Part shown: one piece after another, positions 39,328-46,839 of the stretch | Numbering within the stretch: the stretch's first letter is position 1 | How the letters are laid out: each line of letters opens with the position of its first letter | Source of the DNA: Sinorhizobium sp. 8-89 | GTDB lineage: Bacteria > Pseudomonadota > Alphaproteobacteria > Rhizobiales > Rhizobiaceae | DNA length: 64,000 bases | Assembly: GCF_030124325.1 (NCBI RefSeq) | Contig: NZ_JASKLR010000018.1 | Coordinates: 46,408-110,407, forward strand | Reading direction: 5' to 3' | Notes under the pieces: model-generated | Told to the model about the DNA's origin: nothing | Database searches by the model: none | Seen by the model: only the letters and a program-made list of their open reading frames with translations | Translations under genes and position numbers: made by a program

Positions 39328-39419
39328 TTGCGCCCTCCTGATCACGCACCGCGAAGGCAGAGAGATAGCGCTGGTTCATGACATGATTTTCACGACATGC
39401 TTGAATCCGCAACGCAATT

Positions 39420-40367
39420 ATGGCCTCTTTCAGAGAAATCGAGCGTCAGCGGGAGGCAAAGCAGATGGCGGCAGAAACGGCGGCAGCCCAGTCCGAACCG
39501 GAGAGCCGGGCGGTCGAACTGCGGATCGGCGGCAAGTCCCGCATCTTCGATATCGACATTCCTGAATTGCCGAAATGGATCGATGACGAGGCCTTTTCCT
39601 CCGACGATTACCCCTACAAGAAGAAGCTCGACGAGGACGAGTACGAAGAAACGCTGACGAAACTTCAGATCGAACTCGTCAAGGTCCAGTTCTGGATGCA
39701 GGCTACCGGCAAGCGCGTGATGGCCGTTTTCGAAGGGCGCGACGCGGCCGGCAAGGGCGGCGCCATCCACGCGACAATGGCCTATATGAATCCTCGTTCC
39801 GCTCGCATCGTCGCGCTTACCAAGCCGACCGAGACCGAACGCGGCCAATGGTATTTCCAGCGCTACGTGGCGACCTTTCCGACCGCTGGCGAATTCGTAC
39901 TCTTCGATCGCTCCTGGTACAACCGCGCCGGCGTCGAACCGGTCATGGGTTTCTGCACGCCCGAGCAATACGAGCATTTTCTCAAACAGGCGCCCCGCTT
40001 CGAGAAGATGATTGCCGACGAGGGCATCCAGCTCTTCAAGTTCTGGCTCAATATCGGCCGGGAGATGCAATTGAAGCGCTTCCATGACCGCCGGCATGAT
40101 CCGTTGAAAATCTGGAAGCTGTCGCCGATGGACATCGCGGCACTGAACAAGTGGGATGACTATACCGAAAAGCGCGACCGGATGCTCAAGGAGACGCACA
40201 CCGACCATGCGTCCTGGACTGTCATCCGCGGCAACGACAAGCGCCGAGCCCGGATCAACCTGATCCGCCACATGCTCAAGAACCTGGACTACGACGGCAA
40301 GGACAAGGCGGCCATCGGCGAGATCGACGACAAGATCGTCGGTTCCGGACCGGGATTCCTGAAATGA
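39420..40367 (+). CDS. ppk2: Polyphosphate kinase 2 family protein
   Basis: A protein of 315 residues. The PPK2 core shows Walker [14 protein letters not shown] (about residue 103), the lid region [19 protein letters not shown], and Walker [22 protein letters not shown]2 enzymes transfer phosphate between polyphosphate and nucleoside mono- or diphosphates. Sits directly beyond phoR, divergently, tying polyphosphate turnover to the phosphate regulon. No strong ribosome site precedes the ATG, so the start is less certain. Confidence 0.92.
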   Translation: MASFREIERQREAKQMAAETAAAQSEPESRAVELRIGGKSRIFDIDIPELPKWIDDEAFSSDDYPYKKKLDEDEYEETLTKLQIELVKVQFWMQATGKRVMAVFEGRDAAGKGGAIHATMAYMNPRSARIVALTKPTETERGQWYFQRYVATFPTAGEFVLFDRSWYNRAGVEPVMGFCTPEQYEHFLKQAPRFEKMIADEGIQLFKFWLNIGREMQLKRFHDRRHDPLKIWKLSPMDIAALNKWDDYTEKRDRMLKETHTDHASWTVIRGNDKRRARINLIRHMLKNLDYDGKDKAAIGEIDDKIVGSGPGFLK

Positions 40368-40388
40368 TCCGCGAAGCGGTTGACCGCA

Positions 40389-41546
40389 TCACTGACCCGG
40401 CAGCACGCGGATCGCAAAAATATCCAGGCTGTTGCCCGCTCCGCTGACGTCGCTATTGAGCACGAGCCTGCCCGGGCTGCTTGGCGCAGGGCTCTGCTCG
40501 AACGAAACCTTGAAAAGCATGTCGAGGCGTTCGTCATGAACGGTGAACCGGTGGCGGCCGCAGGCGCCGAGCGAAGAGAAGTCGCATTCGACGGAAAATT
40601 CCGCGGTCTTGCCGGGCGCGGCCTGGACCGTGAGCGCCAGTGTCGATGATTTGCCCGAGAGCTGCTCAAGGATATCGGCGGGAATTTCGAAGACGAGATC
40701 TCCATCCTTGCCGGCGACTGCCGACGTCACGCGCACGCGCTCTCCGCCCTCGTCGTTCAAAGGCTCGACGGTGGCGCGCACGCCCGGCTTGATCGCGGCG
40801 GCGTTCGCCGCTGTGAAAACCTCGACCCAATCGCCGGAGAAGCCTTCCTGTGCGCCGAGGTTCTGAAGCCGTGCGGCGCCTTCGAAATCTTCCGATTCCA
40901 CCGTGGCAGGCGGATTGGCGACATTGGTGTCGCGCTCGGCCGGAGACTTCAGCAGGTCGTTGGTCTGGATCCACCAGACAGCAGCGCCGGCTGCCGCCGC
41001 GAGCGTTGCCAGGACCATGGCGAAGGAAAGCAAGCGCCCGCGCCGGCGCTTGCGGGGGCGCTTGTCGGCAGCGCCCAAGTCAGGTGCGGCGGGTGCGACC
41101 TTGCCACCCGACGATGGAGATGCTGGTGTAGCGACGGGCCGACCCGAGGCGAGCGAGTCGTCGCGATCAGCGCGCAGGGCGCCGAGGTCGCTCTCGCCTT
41201 GCGCCGCACGTCCTTGTCCGCCGAGAGCCGGCTCTCGCCGGGCAGAAACGGAAAGGTCCGCAGCCGCCGCATTCGGCGCTGCCCGCTCGCCTGCTTCACC
41301 GAGGCTGACGACCGGTGGTGCAGCGGCACGCCGCAACGCAGCGCGTTCTTCGGTCTCGATCGCATGAATGACCGCTTCGAGCCGGTGGCGTTGTTTCGCA
41401 ATCAGATCCGGGTCTTCGATCTGCTGCTTCTTCAGTCCGTTTTCCAGCGCCTGACGGGCCGACTGATAGATGCGTGCGCGGATTTCCGCATTGGTCCGGT
41501 CGGAACGTTCCAGTGCATTCCTGATCGCAGTTTCGAGTCCGCTCAC
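40389..41546 (-). CDS. Conserved rhizobial transmembrane protein, function unknown
   Basis: A protein of about 385 residues with an N-terminal helical segment (SGLETAIRNALERSD, about 1-75), a low-complexity Ala/Pro linker, an RKRRRGR motif and one transmembrane helix (about residues 175-200). A C-terminal beta-rich, probably periplasmic domain (DLVFEIPADILEQLSG; FSVECDFSSLGACGRHRF) contains a pair of cysteines. GTG at 41546 is chosen because AAGGA lies seven bases upstream and the residues before it are repeat-derived. I do not recognise the domain beyond this. Confidence 0.75.
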   Translation of the reverse strand: MSGLETAIRNALERSDRTNAEIRARIYQSARQALENGLKKQQIEDPDLIAKQRHRLEAVIHAIETEERAALRRAAAPPVVSLGEAGERAAPNAAAADLSVSARREPALGGQGRAAQGESDLGALRADRDDSLASGRPVATPASPSSGGKVAPAAPDLGAADKRPRKRRRGRLLSFAMVLATLAAAAGAAVWWIQTNDLLKSPAERDTNVANPPATVESEDFEGAARLQNLGAQEGFSGDWVEVFTAANAAAIKPGVRATVEPLNDEGGERVRVTSAVAGKDGDLVFEIPADILEQLSGKSSTLALTVQAAPGKTAEFSVECDFSSLGACGRHRFTVHDERLDMLFKVSFEQSPAPSSPGRLVLNSDVSGAGNSLDIFAIRVLPGQ

Positions 41547-41574
41547 ATCAAATCCTTCTGCACAACGAAGCCCT

Positions 41575-41678
41575 GCTGCATGTTTCCTTAGATCGTTCCG
41601 ATTTAAGGAAACATGCAGCAATTCAAAGCACCACAGCGACCTTTTGCGCGTCTAACGAGACACGCGACGCTGCAGCGG
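41575..41678. repeat. Intergenic mosaic repeat, two modules
   Basis: GCATGTTTCCTTAGATCG / CGATTTAAGGAAACATGC palindrome followed by AGCAATTCAAAGCACCACAGCG and a GCGCGTC..GAC.CGCG module. Same order of modules as at 4690. Confidence 0.7.
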
Positions 41679-41899
41679 CGCGGCGTGGCCAAGCGGGCAT
41701 TCCCACCCTTGGGAGGAGAGAATGGTTCCCTTCCCGATCCACGACATTGGTTTTATTAACGATTGGGTAACCGTTGCTTTCGGAATCTGCAAGTCCGGCC
41801 GTAAGACCGCCGGGGACTTCCGCGGGGAAAACCGAGCGAGGACCGGATTGACGGGTAAAATGCGTCTCTTTGCAAGTCCATCGGATTGCTGCTATCTAT

Positions 41900-41923
41900 T
41901 TTGACGTTTACGCAAACGTCAAA
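41900..41923. promoter_or_regulatory. Palindromic operator of the nitronate monooxygenase gene
   Basis: TTTGACGTTT, ACGC, AAACGTCAAA: identical over 24 bases to 11018-11041. It lies 23 bp upstream of the ATG, a position expected for direct repression. Confidence 0.7.
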
Positions 41924-41946
41924 GCAATGAGGGATGGAGAAGCCTG

Positions 41947-42957
41947 ATGCCTTTGCCGCCAATTCTTTCCGGAACAACGAGACTGCCGGTGGTCGGCGCG
42001 CCGCTCTTCATCGTCTCGCATCCCCGACTGACGATCGCGCAGTGCAAAGCCGGCGTCATCGGCTCCTTTCCCGCCCTCAATGCGCGCCCGCAAGCGCAAC
42101 TGGATGAGTGGCTTGCGGAAATCACCGAGACGCTCGCCGACCACGATGCCAAGCACCCCGACCGGCCGGCGGCGCCATTCGCGGTCAATCAGATCGTCCA
42201 CAAGTCGAATGCCAGGCTCGAGCAGGACCTGATGCTCTGCGTCAAATACAAGGTGCCGATCGTCATCTCGTCGCTCGGCGCGGTGCCGGAAGTGAACGCA
42301 GCGATCCATTCCTATGGCGGCATCGTGCTCCATGACGTCATCAACAATCGCCACGCCAATTCGGCAATCCGCAAGGGCGCCGACGGCCTGATCGCGGTGG
42401 CGGCCGGGGCCGGCGGCCATGCCGGAACGCTCTCGCCTTTCGCGCTCATCCAGGAGATCCGCGCATGGTTCGACGGACCGCTCCTGCTTTCCGGCGCAAT
42501 CGCCACCGGCGGCGCCATCCTCGCCGCGCAGGCAATGGGCGCGGACATGGCCTATATCGGCTCCTCCTTCATCGCCACCGAAGAGGCGCGCGCCAGTGAT
42601 GCCTACAAGCAGATGATCGTCGACAGCAGCGCCGCCGACATCGTTTATTCCAACTATTTCACCGGCATTCACGGCAATTATCTCAAGCCCTCGATCAGCG
42701 CAGCCGGCATGGATCCCGACAAGCTGCCGGAAGCGGATCCGTCGAAGATGGACTTCGGCAGCGCCGCCGAAGGCGCCAAGGCCTGGAAGGACATCTGGGG
42801 CTGCGGCCAAGGCATCGGCGCCGTCCGCGAGATCGGCACGGTGGCTGAGCTCATCGACCGGCTGGAACGGGAATATGCCGCGGCACGAACCCGGCTCGGG
42901 CTCGGCGTCCGTCGCGATGTTCATCCGGCCAAGGAATTTTCAAGTTCTCGAAACTGA
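41947..42957 (+). CDS. Nitronate monooxygenase (2-nitropropane dioxygenase family)
   Basis: An FMN-dependent TIM-barrel protein of 336 residues. It shows GAPLFIVSHPRL at the N-terminus, KGADGLIAVAAGAGGHAG for phosphate binding, and LSGAIATGGAILAAQAMGADMAYIGSSF. The family oxidises alkyl nitronates, but many members have other roles, including ones near fatty-acid genes. The operator shared with the beta-oxidation operon suggests a lipid- or acyl-related job here. Confidence 0.87.
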   Translation: MPLPPILSGTTRLPVVGAPLFIVSHPRLTIAQCKAGVIGSFPALNARPQAQLDEWLAEITETLADHDAKHPDRPAAPFAVNQIVHKSNARLEQDLMLCVKYKVPIVISSLGAVPEVNAAIHSYGGIVLHDVINNRHANSAIRKGADGLIAVAAGAGGHAGTLSPFALIQEIRAWFDGPLLLSGAIATGGAILAAQAMGADMAYIGSSFIATEEARASDAYKQMIVDSSAADIVYSNYFTGIHGNYLKPSISAAGMDPDKLPEADPSKMDFGSAAEGAKAWKDIWGCGQGIGAVREIGTVAELIDRLEREYAAARTRLGLGVRRDVHPAKEFSSSRN

Positions 42958-43032
42958 TGGCTTGAAATCTTGGCGCTTTGCGTTTATCAGCGCCTCACAC
43001 TTCGTTCCGCGGCCATCCGCGGAACCATCAGG

Positions 43033-43108
43033 GCCGCTTTAGCTCAGTCGGTAGAGCACATCATTCGTAATGATGGGGTCACGTGTTCGAGTCACGTAAG
43101 CGGCACCA
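43033..43108 (+). tRNA. tRNA-Thr(CGT)
   Basis: Complete 76-base cloverleaf: acceptor GCCGCTT/AAGCGGC, D-arm AGCTCAGTCGGTAGAGC, anticodon stem CATCA/TGATG with loop TTCGTAA (CGT), T-arm ACGTG TTCGAGT CACGT, encoded CCA. Phage-like DNA begins just after it, so its 3' end is the probable attachment site. Confidence 0.96.
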
Positions 43109-43191
43109 TTCTTTTCAAACACTTAGCAAGCTTCGACCTTCTTAACCCGCCCTCGACGGCTGATCGGGGTAACGTTCCGGGTAACAGAAGC

Positions 43192-43218
43192 AAAAAAGCC
43201 CGCCTCTCGGGACGGGCC
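43192..43218 (-). terminator. Terminator of the leftward DUF6074 gene
   Basis: On the reverse strand GGCCCGTCCC..GGCGGGC followed by TTTTTT. It separates phage genes from the tRNA. Confidence 0.75.
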
Positions 43219-43323
43219 AGTGTGGCATATTAGCTTTCCGACTTGATTGGCTTGAATGCCGCGACGAGCAACGGGCATTCCTTCTGCGCGTCCGGGCAAA
43301 TTCTCCAGTGACGCCGGATCAGG

Positions 43324-43575
43324 TTAAGCGGATGCGTTGTTCTCTTCGATGGCGAACGCCACCTGCAGCTCCATCTGTACCGCGTGCATGAACAGGCTGG
43401 CTTGGCGTGATATCTCTTCCTCGACAACGCCCGACCTTCTGAGCGCCGCGGCAAAGTCGGTCATCTCAGACCGCCAGAAACGGTTTGCTTGCTCTCCATG
43501 GAGCCTCTGGAGGGCTTCTGCGCATCGTTTGACATCGCCCATGCGCCGATTGGCCGGGAACTGCAGAACCGCCAT
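43324..43575 (-). CDS. DUF6074-like small phage protein
   Basis: A protein of 83 residues starting MAVLQFPANRRMGDVKRCAEALQ. The pattern HGEQANRFWRSEMTDFAAALRRSG, then EEEISRQASLFMHAVQMEL, recalls the DUF6074 family common in rhizobial phages and islands. Start set by GGAGA five bases upstream of ATG; the longer frame has no ribosome site. Role unknown. Confidence 0.7.
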   Translation of the reverse strand: MAVLQFPANRRMGDVKRCAEALQRLHGEQANRFWRSEMTDFAAALRRSGVVEEEISRQASLFMHAVQMELQVAFAIEENNASA

Positions 43576-43703
43576 GCTGTCTCCATCATTGCTAGGCGAA
43601 TCGCCTGAGGATAGGACCACAATCGCCGCCAGTCCTTCACAAAGATTGAACGGCGAATCCACGCGACATGCGACGCAACATGAGCGCCGGTTAAACAGAA
43701 ACG

Positions 43704-43733
43704 AAAAAAGCCCGCCACGTTTCCGCAGCGGGC
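43704..43733 (-). terminator. Terminator of the 43765-44306 gene pair
   Basis: GCCCGC / GCGGGC stem with TTTTTT on the reverse-strand 3' side. Confidence 0.75.
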
Positions 43734-43764
43734 GCTTTCAGATCGCCAAGTTGGCGAACTGATC

Positions 43765-44001
43765 TCAATTGTTGAAGGCCAGGATCATCAAATGCAAGCA
43801 GTCCTTATCATCGGGGTCCCAATGACATTGCCATTTCTTAATCCCCGGATTGGCCTCAAATGCCGCCGCCTTCAATTCCTCTAGCGCTGCCTGCATACGC
43901 TCCCGCGGGCTCAGGACAGGCGCAGGAGCGGCAATAGCCGGCAGCGGTGCTGCAGTTGCGGCAATGCCGCCAAGAATGGATCTGCGAGTGATCTGGCTCA
44001 T
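43765..44001 (-). CDS. Small exported protein with Tat-like signal
   Basis: A protein of 78 residues. The N-terminus MSQITRRSILGGIAATAAP has twin arginines followed by a hydrophobic stretch and an AIAAPAP cleavage region, as in Tat signals. The mature part is about 50 residues and includes HWDPDDKDCLHLM. Start overlaps the upstream gene's stop (ATGA). Function unknown; possibly a lysogenic-conversion gene. Confidence 0.65.
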   Translation of the reverse strand: MSQITRRSILGGIAATAAPLPAIAAPAPVLSPRERMQAALEELKAAAFEANPGIKKWQCHWDPDDKDCLHLMILAFNN

Positions 44002-44306
44002 TGCCGCGCCTCCGGAATTCCCCTGACGCCTTCGACGATCGACCTGGCATTCCGAACGAGGCTTTTCGCAGCCATGGCGAGACGCTGGAAAACCGCTCCT
44101 TCCTCTTTGTCATCGACTGTGCCTGCCGCCATGAAGATGGCCTCGCAGAAGTCCGACGCCTCGCTGAGCTTGTCGGAAACAGCAATTAGATCCCTGCTCA
44201 GCAGGCCGAACTCCGCCTCGCTGTAAATGCTCCTAAGCCGTTGAGCCTGAGTAGTGAAATTCTTCGGCAAGCCTTCGGCGGCTGCCTGAACTGGTACGTT
44301 CGGCAT
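43998..44306 (-). CDS. Hypothetical helical phage protein
   Basis: A protein of 102 residues, almost entirely helical and slightly acidic (SDKLSEASDFCEAIFMAAG). First gene of a coupled pair with the Tat-signal protein. Its start is 130 bp from the divergent XRE gene, so it is probably controlled from the same operator region. No family recognised. Confidence 0.65.
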   Translation of the reverse strand: MPNVPVQAAAEGLPKNFTTQAQRLRSIYSEAEFGLLSRDLIAVSDKLSEASDFCEAIFMAAGTVDDKEEGAVFQRLAMAAKSLVRNARSIVEGVRGIPEARQ

Positions 44307-44317
44307 TATCTATCCCT

Positions 44318-44425
44318 CATACTTAGGTTTAGGAACTAGGTAACTATGTGTAGTAACCATACTCAGGATCTAGGCCTTGTCAACACCTATCTAGTTCTGA
44401 TACCTAGTTATCCAGTTTTGGAGAG
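44318..44425. promoter_or_regulatory. AT-rich divergent operator region of the XRE regulator
   Basis: AACTAGGTA (44334-44342) and TACCTAGTT (44401-44409) are exact inverted copies 67 bp apart. ACCTATCTAGTTC (44386-44398) and GATCTAGG (44368-44375) are related. This is the only strongly AT-rich stretch here and lies between divergent genes, as expected for a phage switch. Confidence 0.55.
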
Positions 44426-44434
44426 GAAATTCAG

Positions 44435-44680
44435 ATGCTTGCGACGGGGAATCAGCTCAAGGCGGCGCGGGCTCTAGCAGGACTAGAGCAAAAGGATGTG
44501 GCCGAGAAAGCGGGGGTGAACGTAAACACCATCCGCAATATGGAAGCGGCCGGCGCCGGGCAGATAGCGGGGCGGGCTCAGAACGTGCAGAACGTTCAGC
44601 GGGTCCTTGAACAGGAAGGGATCGAATTCTTGAACCACGGCCAACCAGGCGTGCGGCTTGTGGGGAAGAAGCTCGATTGA
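44435..44680 (+). CDS. XRE-family helix-turn-helix regulator
   Basis: A protein of 81 residues: a single Cro/C1-type DNA-binding domain (LKAARALAGLEQKDVAEKAG, VNVNTIRNMEAAG) plus a short tail. GGAGAGGA site eleven bases upstream. Its position between divergent transcription units with AACTAGGTA repeats fits a phage repressor or Cro. No C-terminal peptidase domain. Confidence 0.85.
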   Translation: MLATGNQLKAARALAGLEQKDVAEKAGVNVNTIRNMEAAGAGQIAGRAQNVQNVQRVLEQEGIEFLNHGQPGVRLVGKKLD

Positions 44681-44690
44681 GCGAGACGGG

Positions 44691-45179
44691 CTACTTGGCG
44701 GCTTCCTGCGCGTCCAGGTCATCGAACCACAGGAAAGCCCAAGCCCCCTCTATCTCATGCAGGAGATCAATTGCCTCATCGGTGTTACTTTTAATCTCAT
44801 CGAGTGATACATCAACGCGCTTGCCCCGCCCGACGACATTGTAGGCTTCGCTAAAGAGGTCTTGATCAAAATGACCGTGAGCGACCGTATTGCGACGGCC
44901 ATTGATGGCGATTAGCCGATCATAAGGAAGTTCTGGGAAGCCTTGAATTGAGAGGCTGAGAAGCTGCAGATTCGTAATCTGCTTCACGTAATAGTCGTTA
45001 CGGAGGTCGGGGAGCAGGTCTTCCCTATGATGCTGCGCCAAAATGATTTCTATGGTGCGCCGGACTGCGTTTTCGAGGGCGTTGAAATGCACTAGGAACT
45101 CGCCCACCGCCGCGGCGTACTTTTTCCTCATTTCAGGACCGGCGAACGGGCCAGGGAATAATCCCTCCAACTTTGCCAT
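44691..45179 (-). CDS. HEPN-like protein (candidate RNase/toxin)
   Basis: A helical protein of 162 residues. The segment INGRRNTVAHGHFDQDLF contains R96-x4-H101, the Rx4-6H catalytic motif of HEPN ribonucleases, preceded by a long helical core (FLVHFNALENAVRRTIEIIL). Starts five bases after the stop of the ribbon-helix-helix gene, implying co-transcription. HEPN proteins are often toxins or antiviral RNases, but non-toxic members exist, so the role is inferred. Confidence 0.6.
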   Translation of the reverse strand: MAKLEGLFPGPFAGPEMRKKYAAAVGEFLVHFNALENAVRRTIEIILAQHHREDLLPDLRNDYYVKQITNLQLLSLSIQGFPELPYDRLIAINGRRNTVAHGHFDQDLFSEAYNVVGRGKRVDVSLDEIKSNTDEAIDLLHEIEGAWAFLWFDDLDAQEAAK

Positions 45180-45184
45180 CTTGC

Positions 45185-45349
45185 TTAGTCGTCCGCCTTT
45201 GCGCGCTCGCGCCGTTCAAGCTCAGATTCGACGGCTTGGCGGATGAATTCAGCCCGCTTATTCTTGCCAACGAGCGCATCTATCCGCTCCGGCATGCCCT
45301 CTGGCAGCCGCACAAGAATAGGTTTCACTTTCAGTGGAGGCCGCCCCAT
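45185..45349 (-). CDS. Ribbon-helix-helix DNA-binding protein
   Basis: A protein of 54 residues with basic N-terminus MGRPPLKVKPILVRLPEGMPERIDALV and NKRAEFIRQAVESELERRE: one short strand and two helices of the Arc/MetJ fold. The preceding frame extends to 45484 but crosses the palindromes, so ATG at 45349 is chosen despite a weak ribosome site. Two 18-bp palindromes lie 55-97 bp upstream and are the likely operator. Heads a pair with the HEPN gene, the layout of a type II antitoxin-toxin operon. Confidence 0.72.
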   Translation of the reverse strand: MGRPPLKVKPILVRLPEGMPERIDALVGKNKRAEFIRQAVESELERRERAKADD

Positions 45350-45403
45350 GCGGCGAGGATTATTCGATATCGGAAAGTGAGTCAAACCGCCCTCCGCTGG
45401 CGC

Positions 45404-45445
45404 ATAAGCGATATCGCTTATTGAGGTATAAGCGATATCACTTAT
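45404..45445. promoter_or_regulatory. Two 18-bp palindromes, likely RHH operator
   Basis: ATAAGCGATATCGCTTAT (45404-45421) is a perfect palindrome; ATAAGCGATATCACTTAT (45428-45445) differs by one base. Centres are 24 bp apart. A shorter CGATATCG lies at 45365. Located between the divergent RHH gene and the gene at 45478, so both may be controlled. Confidence 0.75.
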
Positions 45446-45477
45446 GATTTCAACCTTCGATCGGATGGAGGTTGATG

Positions 45478-45762
45478 ATGCCAAGTGTCGGGAAGATACG
45501 CATTGGCTCCGGCCCTGAAGACGTGGTCGTAATCATCGACAACGGTTCGCCACCTTTGCTCGTGGATCTTTTCACCGAGCTCGCTGATGAGGAGGGGATA
45601 GTTCGGCTTTCGTTCGCCGCGCTGACGCAGGACGGCGAAGGACAGAAGAAGGCTGACGTCGTGGCGCGGCTGAGAATGAGAAAGGAACTCGCTTGGGAGC
45701 TATGCCGGGCAATCAAGGAGTTGGACAAACCCAGGGACAGACATAGACGGCCCTTGACATAG
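45478..45762 (+). CDS. Hypothetical small phage protein
   Basis: A protein of 94 residues beginning MPSVGKIRIGSGPEDVVVIID and ending in a charged tail. ATG at 45478 follows GGAGG by six bases; an adjacent ATG at 45475 is less well placed. A strand-rich first half is followed by a helix RMRKELAWELCRAIKELDK. First gene of the rightward early cluster, with the palindromes in its promoter region. No family recognised. Confidence 0.65.
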   Translation: MPSVGKIRIGSGPEDVVVIIDNGSPPLLVDLFTELADEEGIVRLSFAALTQDGEGQKKADVVARLRMRKELAWELCRAIKELDKPRDRHRRPLT

Positions 45763-45811
45763 CCGATCCGCATTGGGAACTGTCTCGCCATGCATCCGCC
45801 GCGGAGGCAAG

Positions 45812-46036
45812 ATGGCGACTATTCCCCCTCGACAACCCTTTACGATCGACGACATGATTGAGCACGACGTGTTGCTGGAGCGATACGAGTGGCTGAGCGC
45901 GCAAATCTTGAACAAGTGGAAGCGCTCGGGAGTTATCCGCGGTTTCCGAGGCCGCGGCGGGAAGCTGGTGTACCCGAAAATCGATATTTGCCTGGCACTC
46001 GAAGTCGAACTGAATAAGAGCATTGAGGGAAAATGA
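45812..46036 (+). CDS. Small winged-helix/excisionase-like protein
   Basis: A protein of 74 residues. FTIDDMIEHDVLLERYEWLSAQILNKWKRSGVIRGFRGRGGKLVYPKIDI looks like the MerR/AlpA-type small helix-turn-helix with a wing, as in excisionases and phage activators. GCGGAGGCAAG site. Overlaps the next gene by ATGA, so translation is coupled. Confidence 0.62.
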   Translation: MATIPPRQPFTIDDMIEHDVLLERYEWLSAQILNKWKRSGVIRGFRGRGGKLVYPKIDICLALEVELNKSIEGK

Positions 46037-46500
46037 CGAAGAGAGCGCCGATTAAACAAGCGGATCTCAACCGCTTGGCTGCTGTCGTTAAGCGGAACAA
46101 CATCACTGTTGAGGTTGAGGCAGAAGGATACACGATCCGGATGTCCCCAGGATCGCCAGCAGCTGTCGCACCCTTACCAGAGCCAGAGCCGGAGCTGGAT
46201 ACGCGGTGGGACATTCCTTGGGCAGATATTCCGCCAGAGCCAATTCAGCCTCCACTGAATTGGAGAGAGAGCAAGGCGATGGACTACCTAGTTGAGCGCG
46301 GCGCCGAGGTCAGAGTGGACTGGTACATGTTGAAGGATTTCGGCACCCACACGCAGAAGAAACTCCAAGAGCGGGGGTTCATCGAGGCAAGCTCAGAAAC
46401 AGACCGCCACGGCCACCCGGACGAAGTATGGTTGACTAGAGCGGGAGCAAAAGCGATGCGTGACCAGCGTTCGCACCGGGATAAGTATCCATGTTTTTAG
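46033..46500 (+). CDS. Hypothetical phage protein with C-terminal winged-helix-like region
   Basis: A protein of 155 residues. The N-terminal 45 residues are basic (KQADLNRLAAVVKRNNITVEVEAEGYTIRM), then a Pro/Glu linker, then AMDYLVERGAEVRVDWYMLKDFGTHTQKKLQERGFIEASSE, which reads as a winged helix. It ends 10 bases inside the start of the next gene. Function unknown; placement suggests an early replication or regulatory role. Confidence 0.6.
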   Translation: MTKRAPIKQADLNRLAAVVKRNNITVEVEAEGYTIRMSPGSPAAVAPLPEPEPELDTRWDIPWADIPPEPIQPPLNWRESKAMDYLVERGAEVRVDWYMLKDFGTHTQKKLQERGFIEASSETDRHGHPDEVWLTRAGAKAMRDQRSHRDKYPCF

Positions 46501-46796
46501 ACGGAAATACCGAAGAAGCTCTTGTCGCGTTACCCGAGGGGCGTACTCCGGAAGAAGTCGCACGTCACTTCGGCGTTTCCCCCCGCAAGCTGCGTCAAAT
46601 GGCACGTGAGCTGGGCGCGTGCCGTATTATTGGCAATCGTATGTTTCTGTTGCCCGCCGACATCGAGATAATTCTAGAGGCATCGAAGCCGAAGCCTAAA
46701 CCTGACTACCACCCGAGAGGCGACTATGCGGAGCTTTTGCGGCTGCGGGCACGCATGAAGAAGGAAAAGGAAGCAGCGGCGAAAAAGAAGAAGTGA
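46491..46796 (+). CDS. Helix-turn-helix protein, paralogue A
   Basis: A protein of 101 residues. TPEEVARHFGVSPRKLRQMARELGACRIIGNRMFLLPADIEIILEA is an excisionase-like winged helix and ends in a lysine-rich tail. It shares the ARxLGACRxIG..MFLLPxDIExILEAxKPKP block with the next gene, so the two are tandem paralogues. Overlaps the preceding gene by 10 bases. Confidence 0.7.
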   Translation: MFLDGNTEEALVALPEGRTPEEVARHFGVSPRKLRQMARELGACRIIGNRMFLLPADIEIILEASKPKPKPDYHPRGDYAELLRLRARMKKEKEAAAKKKK

Positions 46797-46839
46797 CTTC
46801 CGGAACGGGTGAAGTCCGATAACGAGCGCAGGAATAGGG

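Larger units (their letters stand above)
41547..41946. other. Intergenic region upstream of the nitronate monooxygenase gene
   Basis: Four hundred bp holding the mosaic repeat (41575-41675) and the operator at 41900. A 60-codon forward frame at 41722-41904 has a good GGAGGAGAG site but resembles nothing known, and it runs into the operator; I leave it as unsupported. TTAACGATTGGGTAA at 41757 is one base off a CtrA box. Confidence 0.5.

Noticed and set aside
41690..41740. A segment resembling the 5' half of a tRNA (GTGGCCAAGCGGG)
   Set aside because: No acceptor stem, anticodon arm or T-arm can be completed downstream.
41722..41904. 60-codon frame with a good GGAGGAGAG site upstream of the nitronate monooxygenase
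   Set aside because: It ends in the operator palindrome and resembles nothing known; kept only as a note.
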